Source: Onchocerca volvulus
Lineage: Eukaryota > Nematoda > Chromadorea > Rhabditida > Onchocercidae
Reading direction: 5' to 3'
DNA: 64,000 nt
Assembly (NCBI GenBank): GCA_000499405.2
Contig: HG738138.1
Coordinates: 20,933,753-20,997,752 of the forward strand
In this document: piece after piece, positions 54,097-64,000 of the stretch
Position numbering within the stretch: position 1 is the first letter of the stretch
Layout: each line of letters starts with the position of its first letter
Program-made: the position numbers and the translations under genes
The notes under the pieces: generated by a model
Told to the model about the DNA's origin: nothing
What the model saw: the letters and a program-made list of their open reading frames with translations, nothing else
Databases searched by the model: none

Positions 54097-57000
54097 TTAC
54101 GGCTTTGGACGTTCTTTCGAAACAAATTTCACCTGCAAATAAAACATATTAACATATTATGCACCAAGTAATCTGCATTTTCTCACCTTTTTTACTTTAA
54201 GTTATTCATTAGCTTCCCTATTCTTGATATAAATCGGTATAAGATGTTACATAAATATCATAAGAAATTTTTTGAAGAAAAAGCATAAGTTGAGCTGATG
54301 AAGTTTGACATATATTTAAAAAAAAAAAACGACATGATTCCACTACAATATCACAAAATAGTAAATTCTTAAATACAGCACAACCACTACTATAGACGTT
54401 TACATTAAAGACAAATATTACAAAATCTGACAATTTTACAATATAAAAAAAAATTTGCGTAATCTTTAACCTGTTGATAAGAGTTGTATGAGTAATCAAA
54501 AAAGAGCTCCTCACCAGCTACAATTGGTCTTCGCGCAAAAATACCAATGCGGTGGTCTCCATTAACCATAAATACCTGGAAAATGCTATGATGCTATAAT
54601 TTCATGCTATAATTCCCTAAATTATTTGCTCAAAAATTAAGAATCAATAACTCTTTTCACTTCCTTGTAGCAATCTGCAGGAAGACTTTCCCTTAAAAAA
54701 AAGAAAAGAAAAAATCACTTACCTTTGCCATGCAATTTGGATCTTTTGAGTGATTTGCAAAACGAATAACATTGCCCTTTCTGGTGGCATCTACTACCAT
54801 TTCATCATTTAAACCTAACAAAATTCAATTAAATATGAGGAATTTCACAAGATTCGACAACTTTTTAGATGTACTAAAACTCCACAAACAAATTCAGTTA
54901 AAGAATTATTCTTTTTTCCAAATCATACATCATCAAAAAATAACTATATTTTGATCAATTATCACATATATTATCAAAACATACCAAAAAGATAACTGCA
55001 TTTCAATTTATCATATATTTTGCCCCTTCTTTCGCTTTCATCATGACTTATAACTTCACCACAATATTCTGATATGAAGTCGTTTTTTTCAATATCTTCT
55101 TCTGCAAAACAACCCCAGCCAGCAACCTAAAACACAACAACTTTTTACAGACGATTTTTACATAATATATTAAATACATTATATTTATATACTATCATAT
55201 CATAAAAATATGATAAAAAAGATGTTTGAGTAGGTACCTGTGAAGGAGCAATAACTAATTTCTTTTGTAAACCACGCTGCATGGCTACATTTTTGCATGT
55301 CGCAACATTAGGATCATCCAGAACATCTGCAAAAGTCTAAGCGAAATTGAAGATAACTTCAGTATGAAACGAAGAGACTAAAAACAGATTTACAGGAAGT
55401 TAAGCACTTTGTATAATGCTGAAATGCATGCATTATTGATATTTTTAATAAGATAATATAAAAAACTCAATAATTTACCACATTTGCATGATTTACAAAC
55501 ATCCGGATCACATTCCCAATTAGCATAGAAGCACTGGCATTGTTTTGTTCGGCATAAACCTGGTGCACAACGGCAACCAGGAAATCTGTACTTACATTGT
55601 TCACCACACCGACAAAATCTAAATTGATCATAGAAAAAGCAAGAATCGTTTAGCAAACAGAATCATACCAACAATAAGGATAATTTGCAAATTTCCAAAA
55701 TTAGATGACATAAAATACAAACTTTGTACATAGATTATCAACGCTGACACATGAACAATTGTTTTCTGCCGAACAAGGTCCACTGTGAGAACACGGCTCA
55801 TAAACGTGGGTATTTCCAACCTTACCTTCCGTTTTGGCCCATTTAACAGCACGAAATGTACGATGTTGATCTTTCATATTCCTGAAGATAATTTTAATAT
55901 AAGATAATTCACACTGATATTTTGAACACATGTTTTCGGTATCCACAAATACACATAGCCAAAAAGTAACAGTAATCGATGAGGTTCCAACAGCGAAACT
56001 AAACTTCTAAATCCAAAACATCTTGATGTTTCACATGAAATTAATGGAAACAGTAGTGGTTGAAGTAATATCAGCAAGCATGAATATAAAACTAAATGTG
56101 ATAAGTGAAGGTTGATTGTGCATAGAAACATAAAATTCGCTCACAACGTATTTCTAATATTTTAAAGGTAATCAAATATAAAAATATTCATCTAAGTTAT
56201 AGAAGAAGTTGAAAGCAGTGTTAAACCAACAAATTTGATCAGAATCATTCAGCCAATATAGATTCTTTCGGTCGAAGTTGCCGCTTATAATTAATAAATT
56301 GATCAAAATTGTTGATCTGTTTTTATCATAATACTTTCTACTTAATTATTTTTCATATTGGGGATATATTATGCCTCCATATATTCATATTAAATCTACA
56401 CAAATTACATCTAGCTTTATGTTCAATGGTATTCTCATGCTACCTTGGCTAGTGCTGCTTCATTCTTAAACTGACATATCATGTCAGAAGGAGTTGGATA
56501 TAAAACAAAACAAACCACTTATTATTAAAAAGAAAAAAAGAAAAAAAAACTGTTCTTTTGATCATTCTACTTCGTAAGTTTTTTTTTTTCTGAAAAGATT
56601 TAAAAGACGGAATTTTTTTTCCCCAAAAATCACTCGAAAAAAAAAAACTTAAAAATTAGAATGATCGAAAGAACATTTTCCAATGCAAGCAGCTGAAACA
56701 AAAAAAAAAATTACTTCTTCTTTTTTGGTGGTGAATTTGGTGAAACGTCGGCTCTTGGAGATATTGGCGCTATACGAAAAGAATATGCATACAACTGTAA
56801 TGTGAAATAAATTGCACTGGAAGATCCTGATGGTTTTGCAAAAGTTATATTCTGTATAATTCAACATTAAAAGTACCTCGCGGCAAGACTTTGGTGGTGC
56901 ATTTTCTACAACCAAATTTAGAACTTCAGCTAATTTGCAGAAATCATTTTTATAAGTGCGCCGTAAAGCAATGAACATTGTTTCTTGCTGTGGTGTCCAA

Positions 57001-60000
57001 TTGATATTTTCTGTTTTTATATTTAATATGGCATTAATCGTTTTCGTATCCGGTGGAGAAACACAACGACGTTTTACTTCCTCCTACAAGCATAAATTTT
57101 TGAAAAATGGATAGATGTTGCCATAAATCAAAAATTTCATTTAAATACAAAAATTAAGATGATTTACAATATCTTCATCTAAAAAGGGCAATCTTATCTA
57201 TCCTACTTCTCTCGTGAGTTTTAAGCTATTAAAATGAAGAAATTTCAAGCCATTCATCGAAATACAAAATAAAATATAACTGCACTATAAACAACTTTTG
57301 TTCAGTTACTTTCAGATGGAATTAGTTTATTAGTTTGAATTAAATCTTCAGCTAACACGGAAGTTTTATACACGTTGTAAATAATTAGAAGAATATGATA
57401 TAAAAGTGAATTAAAAGTCATCCATTACTTGTGCGTCCTGAACAAATAAAACCGAACCATTTCTTTCGTCAAGTGCCTGAAACAGTGTGGTCCACAAGGT
57501 TCAACACTTGTTACTCCACGACGCCGCCGAACTTCCGTCTCCGTCGCATTGACGCCTAAGGTATCTTCTCAATAAATAATTGAAATCACAAAATACTTTA
57601 GAATTTTGTACAGCAAAACAACACACCCAAATTAATAAGAAAATAGGAATTTTAAAAAATTACAAGAATAAAAACATGAATATGGCGAAAATACTTTTTT
57701 TTTTCCAAACTGTAAACAAAATAGTGATGATGCGATCAATCTTCGTTAAGCATATACATCTACAGCTTGTTAGTTGAGTTTTTTTGCTGCTACCAATGAA
57801 TACAAAAATTAACCATGAATAAGGCAATCGTATGTGAGACAACGATTACACAAGAGAAGTTGGAATGAATGAAGTGCTTTTGTGTCCAGAAATTCTGATT
57901 GATTGCTGTCTTCTGTGAATAAATCCGATGGACCAAAGCGTCGCTTTAGGTCTTCGAATCTAAGTAAAAACGAAATACAATTTATGATATAAGAGATAAG
58001 AAATAATACAACAGCTGATAGTCTAAAAAACATTAAAAATCTAAAATGTCTTAGATCTACTGAAGATTCATATTTAAAATCAAAAACATACAGAAATGGA
58101 AGCTGCTGAACTGAAGCTTTATTTGGAAACTGCTCGTAAACCGCTCTATAGATCACCTGATCGGCTGAAACTTTAGACTATATAAATTCATACTAATATA
58201 TGACATAATTATAAAACGAAATAAAGCTTAGCTTTTTATATCTTTCATAAGCATCTCATCTATCTTCGAGAAATAAGACGAAAAAAGAACGTATTGATGG
58301 ACTCACAAGTTGATTCTATGTCAAGAAAGTTTTTATTTAAAAACGAGTCTCTTCAAACGCACCAATATCTGAATATTTATCAAATAGTTTTTTTAAAACT
58401 TGATAGAGTATGTGATCGTTGATGAATGAGCCACAACCAACTTTCGTGCCATGTATACCCTTTAATAATATGCCATTAGCAAAAAAATTCAGAAAAAAAA
58501 TGGTTTTTAAAAACAGAAATTTCAATAACAAGCACTCAAATCTTTGATATATTTACTTCTTGGAAAGTTTTCAGCAGTTCTTCGCCAAAACCAACATCAT
58601 CATCTTCATGATCACCCAAAAAAGGAATATGTGAAAGCGTACGTTCATCCTCACACTGAAGCATACAATGTGATATGAACCAAATTTTGATTTCAATATC
58701 AATTAAAAAGAAAGAAAAGCAAGTTTAACGTTGTCACATTTGAAAAAATTTAAATTAAACTGAAGTAAATTAGGAAGTAGGACCAATACTAAAGACTCCA
58801 TCTCCATGAAACAAAAACAAGAAGACTTATCAAAATAAGAGAAACCAGAATGTTGCACTCGGTAAGTGTCCAGTATTGCATTCGCGGTGTGCTCATAACA
58901 GCTTCAATACATTTTGACGGACATTTCTGTAGAACTGCATTCATTGCTGACCGCAAAGTGAAATATGTCGGTTGTTCTGGCATTGGTTTTAGATTTAAAG
59001 GCTTCACCCTACTCGTAGTCTGCAAAAAATTTACACAAATATGAAGAGATCTAATATGGTTCTCTTCATTTCACTATTTTGTAATTAATTTAAATATAGC
59101 ACCTTGTCAACACGTTAATAGTTATCAGAAAATAAATTTCACTGCCTTTAGCATTTCTAAACTATTACAATTCATGCAGTGAGAATGAAAATATAGATAA
59201 AATAGTAAGGAAATTGATGATAGACACTTAATTATCCGCTAATACTGTGTCAATTTTTATGAATAAACTGCTAATCAAAAGCTATTTGTCAGCATCTTTG
59301 CAACCTTTACTACATGCTTCACTTTTCGCTAATAACATTTTCTTTAACGCAATTCCCAAGTCGCTAAAACATCTAAAGCTACAATTCCTTTATTACCACA
59401 TCTCTATAAGAAGTCGAGTGAAAACGATTAACTATTCCCAAAGATAAAAATATCCATCTGATGTTCCATTGGATCAATGCACAGTATTTGGTATATATGT
59501 ATAACATATAGTAATGTCAAAGCTAATTTTACTTTTCAAAAGTTATAAAAAATATGGCAAACTATATACAAGATGATTCTGATGAGAAAAGCTTACTACA
59601 TATTTCTTGCGTGGTTCTTCGCGTAGCATTTTGTGATATAGTTTCTGAAATTATAATTTGAGTATATCTCAATTTACAGCAAATTAGAAATGTTTTGGAA
59701 ATTTCCGCGAACTTTTTAAGCTGAGAGCAAAATTGCTGTTCAGTTAATTTGAACTACAGAAAACAGGAATACCTACAAGGCCTTCAGCATCAATCATATT
59801 TCTATATCGACTCATAACATCTTCATAAATTCGTGCCACATCATCACATAGGTTCTTGGGAAGGGGAATATCCTCGTCTTCCTTCCACTCTCTGAATGAC
59901 TTTTCCTCATCAGAGTCTTCATTCCCAACCTGTAATCAAAATAAATTGGAAGTTCAGCAAAATCCTCAATAATAGTTACTCTTGATACCATAAGTAATTA

Positions 60001-60261
60001 TTAATGAAAACTAATTTTCTCTTTATATTCTCTATGAGAGAAGAGAGAGTTCGAAAGACTTCAAAAACTTAAATTCTATTCTTTTAACAATAACAAATGA
60101 CGTACATCTTCCTTTAGTTGGTCTTTTTTGAAGCAACGTCGTTTTGCTCCACGGCTTACTTGTCCATCATTTTTGATTCCTCTTTTGCCAATACTACGAC
60201 TACTGCTGGGCATGTCCATATCATATTTGTCACTGAAAATTCGAACTCTCTTTCCTTCCAT
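54097..60261 (-). CDS. mes-2: E(z)/EZH-type histone H3K27 methyltransferase (MES-2-like)
   Basis: This is the catalytic subunit of Polycomb repressive complex 2, acting on chromatin. About 19 exons give about 708 aa (human EZH2: 746). From the N-terminus they are 60106-60261, 59777-59929, 59600-59644, 58846-59019, 58557-58655, 58363-58459, 58092-58164, 57814-57959, 57429-57555 and 56877-57083. They end with 55723-55881, 55479-55618, 55238-55326, 54985-55126, 54723-54814, 54471-54575 and 54097-54132. Landmarks are [34 protein letters not shown] and EPCGPHCF, then a SANT-like segment. The CXC domain has FCRCGEQC and [12 protein letters not shown]. The SET domain has [36 protein letters not shown] and ELFFDYSY. 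The 57429/57083 junction and the 56715-56877 segment are not settled. Confidence 0.93.
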
Positions 60262-61401
60262 GTTCAATTCTTACTTGGCCAGTCTTCTACGATCAAATGT
60301 AAGAGCCTGCTATTCTCTTTCCTTTGAACCATCGGTTAAACTCTTCTTTACTACCAGAAGTTCCAATTTTGATTTTCGAAAAAGCAAAGAAATGCTCGAG
60401 ATGAAGGCTGAAGTGATTCAACGAGGAACAATAAATGATCAGGCGAGGAGGCTACACTTGAAGAAGTATTCCTTCGCATTCTATCATGCCACACTGATCG
60501 TTGATCTCTTTGGAACCTCACGATTCCTACCACAACCACTGCCACAGCCATCCCATCCCTTAACTTCATCACTTCCTACCAATCCTCGTGTCACTGAATT
60601 CGATCACATTATTGCCGCTCACCTTCCATATAACATTTCTTTTCGGCTTTCATCCCAATCTCTTGCATCATTTTTTCTCTTGCGCTGCAATCTCTTCGTC
60701 TCCTCACTGCTCACATTCTCTCCCATCTCTCTGTTAAGTTATATGCCCTCATCCCTGTATTTATCAATCGTAACTCAATTTACTGAACCATTTCCTCACC
60801 CTAAACCTTCTCGAAATTGCAATTTGGACGCCTGGCAACGGGATGATACGGCGTTTCATGTGGAGCACAACGTCATATGTATACTACTGGGAATACAGGG
60901 AGATTTGGTTTTGAAAAGATATTTTGATCAATATCAACGATTTAGTTCATTTTGTGGAGATCAGAATTATTGCGTAGCGACTCCTGACCTTTGACCGGAT
61001 GCATTTTGCCTGAGTTGGTGACTTTTCTCCTTCTCTATCAGTCTACCTTTGCTTTTCATTATGTGTAATGTCGACTGTTCAGAAATGCCAATATTTTTCA
61101 TTTGATCGAAGTTCATACGATATCACAACATGCTTCTAATCCTTTACTTTGTCCTCCTTAGAATGTCATCGAAGGAAGACAAAATATTTGGAATTTCAGT
61201 CAATATCATATGTAGCATCAGTTCTTCTCCCAGTGTTGCCGTTCAGCTGAAATTTTAATACGAGTGAATGAATTCTTGTTTTTCTTGTCAATATTATAAC
61301 TTCTTTAGACATATCGGCGCATTTGTTCCATTAGTTTTTTCATTCCAAGTAGTTCTTTTGTAATTCAATGAATAAATTTGTTAGGAACAAAAGTAGAAAG
61401 A
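60262..61401. promoter_or_regulatory. Divergent upstream region of mes-2 (-) and csn-1 (+)
   Basis: This 1.1 kb region separates two opposite starts. It is less AT-rich than other spacers and CT-rich on the plus strand, which leaves a 288-codon plus frame (60128-60994) open. The frame overlaps mes-2 exon 1 antisense. It has no recognisable family, so I treat it as a composition effect. Confidence 0.45.
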
Positions 61402-64000
61402 ATGTCGGTACCAGATCCGGACGAAGCGATGGATGCACATGTGGAAGAACCCATCGATGACACTGATTTCGATCTGAATAATGCAAATGAGGTTGATGAT
61501 GAATTTGTTGGTCAACCCATGATTTCACCCGTACTTCCTGGAGAAAATGGTAAGTTTAGGCTTGTTATTTTTTTACTTGCATTGGCTCTTGCTCTGTTAT
61601 CAAGAAATTAAGTGTCCATTTTAATACATTGCAGGTAGTGCTCTTCAAAAAATCTCTTTTGTACCGGCTCCTTTGCAGAATGTTGTTAATTCTGTCCCGT
61701 TCGATTTGGAAACAATTCGAGCTAGTTATAAAGGTAATTTTGATATTTCACTGCAATATCAAATATTTTTTCAAAGCAATATTAAGTTTTTCCTTTTCTT
61801 ATGTCATAAAACCGAATGAATAGTTTAGTCCAATTTTTTAATATTATATGTTTTTGCATAATAACATCTTAGTTGAATTCTGCCAGTATTTATTGTATTT
61901 ATGCAATGAAATATGGCGGATGCAAAGTTCAGTAGCTTTTGTGGCTGATTTTTATCAGCTAATTTAATTAGCTAATTTACTAAACATTTGAAGGTTACTG
62001 CTTATTACAATCAAATCAGCAAATGTTATTTTCTCTCATACTTCTTTTCTATGATAGTATACATCGCAGTAAATTAAAAAAACACATCTGTTTTTACTTT
62101 AATTAGTTATCGACTCTGATGAGAAAACCATTGGATTGTTGATTGAATTTATATTCAGAAAATGTTTCATCCGTTAATCCTTCTAGGTTATGCTTTGATC
62201 AATCGATTGTTGTTCATAGCCGATACTTGTCCTCCATTGCAAAAAGATGCATTGGTTATGCTTATCAATTATATTGTCGAGGTAGTTATTATTTTTAGTT
62301 TAATTATATCTTTATTAATCGAAATTTGTCCTTCTTTGAAGGAAAGTGGCATTACATCAATAATACAATTTCTTGAATAGTTAATAAAGAAATCTAGTAT
62401 GGAAAATTCGAAATTACGAGAAGTCGATTATTTTAGTTTGCAGCATACTTCAAATGTACAAGTATATCTAGCAGCTCATCATCGTTTAAATGCATTGCGT
62501 GCAGCACCCGTTGAATTGCATTCATCTAGTATTTCTACGGATATGAATACTGTGGATGATTTGCCTCGTTTGAATTCACAGTGGATGGATGCAACCACAG
62601 CAAAATCACAAACGCGTTTGGAGATGCTTGCAGCTGAATTCAAAAGACAGAAAGAAGAAGGCGTTAAGGTGCGTTATTGAAGGGAAATTTCTTAGTTTCT
62701 GTAGAAATCATGATTTAATTAAGTTAGTACGTTATTGTTTAGTTTATTGTATCTTATCAATTTTTAATATGGATTTATTTGAAAAATGTTGTATAAAAAA
62801 AAAATTAAACATAGGAATCAGCGAGGCGCACTATGCATGATCTTTTTGAGCAGCAGATCGCTATGGGGCAATTGCAAGAAGCTGCTAAATTATATGGTCG
62901 TGGAATACGAGAATATTGCGCTACACCAAAACATATCATCGAAGTACTTCTGAAAATTTATTCCTTCCTAGCAGGTTGACAGTATGCTAATCTGTTGAGT
63001 ATTTGTGGTTATTTAGTATTGCATTTTTCCCTATGGTGTTAGTGGAAATTGTTTATTAGGAACTCATTATCATTAGCCGAGAATTATTTCACTTTTTTTC
63101 ATATACTCTATGAATTTCCTCCAGAACTAGTTTACTGCTTTCATGTCCTTGATTGGTTCTAGTAACTTTTAAGTTCGAAAAAATCTTTCGAATGCCGAGA
63201 TTAAAAACGGGCAAATGAGTAAATCAATTTAATAGGAATGTTTCCATAGATGTTTGTTTAGACTTCGCATTTTTTTTTTTTTTTTTTGATTACAGATGCT
63301 ATTGAATTGGATAGAAGTGACAATATATCTTAATCATTGGCATCGAGTGGAGCCTCTCCTTACACAAATCGAAAGAGCTTTAAGTATGAATTTCAAATTT
63401 TCAATTAATTTATTTTTTAAAATAAACACAAACGCTTATCTGATACGATTCCCCCACTATGGAAATGTATTTATGAGGAAAAATTATGAGATAAAAAAGT
63501 TTTCTGTTCTTTCTGGAATTTTTCTTTCAGAAAAAAAAAAAAAAAAAGCCGGAAAGCTCCAAAATCTCAACCACTAGCCGATTTGCCAACTTATTGTTTC
63601 TAATCTGTATAGGCACATTTCGTATCCAATTTAAAGCATAATTTTGTGCATACACATATACTTTATCAAGAACTGAATCATCACCCAAAAAATTAATTAT
63701 AATCGTTCAACTGTGACTTTCTGAGTTTTGCGCTGAAAAACTGCTAGACTTCAGAGACCGATTTATTAATGAAATTAACAAAATCTTTATTTATTATGGA
63801 TTCCTTTCATCTTACTGAAATTCCTTATGTGTTTTTCTATATAATTTAAAGGATAAAATGAATTGTTGAATGCAATTTTTTTCTTAATTCTTCGAAAACT
63901 TTTTGGTAATTAGTCGATTAAGTTGGCTATTTTGCAGTTGAAGCAATAGAAGTGGAAAATGTGGCGGCAACATCAACGAGTCGGCCTGGTCGTCTGGCAG
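61402..64000 (+). CDS. csn-1: COP9 signalosome subunit 1 (5' part, runs off the window)
   Basis: CSN1 is a core PCI-domain subunit of the complex that removes NEDD8 from cullins. Seven exons are seen: 61402-61549, 61635-61733, 62187-62281, 62444-62668, 62815-62943, 63296-63383 and 63938 to the window end. All phases match. The N-terminus is acidic (MSVPDPDEAMDAHVEEPIDD). Then come segments matching human GPS1: FDLETIRASYKGYALINRLL, FIADTCPPLQKDALVM, SARRTMHDLFEQQIAMG, AKLYGRGIREYCATPKHIIE and MLLNWIEVTIYLNHW. These form the helical Rpn7-like repeats; the PCI domain must lie to the right. A TTGTTAG acceptor at 61378-61384 lies 17 nt before the ATG and may be the trans-splice site. Confidence 0.92.

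Overview
The window is AT-rich eukaryotic DNA with multi-exon genes. Introns are mostly GT-AG, and acceptors are usually TTTCAG or TTTTAG with some AAG variants. Several predicted start codons sit 2-17 nt behind an isolated splice acceptor, as expected for spliced-leader trans-splicing. Recognisable products (a nematode-type G alpha, a single-copy-type cytosolic sulfotransferase, NPHP4, cyclin L, an E(z) methyltransferase, CSN1) point to a nematode. The base composition and loose gene spacing suggest a spirurid or filarial species; that last step is inference. No gene function here was checked by database search. Calls rest on reading motifs and on rebuilding exons whose phases match at nearly every junction.

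Layout: 1-791 (+) is the 3' end of an unrecognised gene with a Lys/Arg-rich tail. 1515-7723 (-) is a G alpha subunit of 356 aa in 8 exons; its second intron holds a 0.5 kb LTR-like segment. 7.7-19 kb is largely empty but contains two spliced-looking terminal exons of an unrecognised plus-strand gene (15395-15566). 19084-21193 (-) is an SSU-1-like sulfotransferase with a long Ser-rich tail. 21-30 kb is repeat-bearing intergenic DNA: a pair of ~330 bp inverted arms about 0.9 kb apart, with a ~56 bp minisatellite between them. 30395-40244 (-) is nphp-4, about 1,373 aa in 30 exons, with a candidate RFX/DAF-19 X-box upstream. 41550-49004 (+) is cyclin L (529 aa, 11 exons), divergent from nphp-4, with a phase-compatible 141 nt candidate cassette exon inside its largest intron. 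49-54 kb is mostly empty. 54097-60261 (-) is an E(z)/MES-2 H3K27 methyltransferase of about 708 aa. It is divergent from csn-1 (61402 onward, +), which runs off the right edge.

The genes do not form one pathway. They are housekeeping regulators (cyclin L in splicing and transcription, PRC2, the COP9 signalosome) mixed with sensory or ciliary genes (G alpha, SSU-1, NPHP-4). In C. elegans the last three are linked to ciliated sensory neurons, which is a loose functional theme only. The points most worth following are the cyclin L cassette exon, the nphp-4 X-box, the inverted-repeat and minisatellite structure, the LTR-like insert, and the hidden exons near 15.4 kb.
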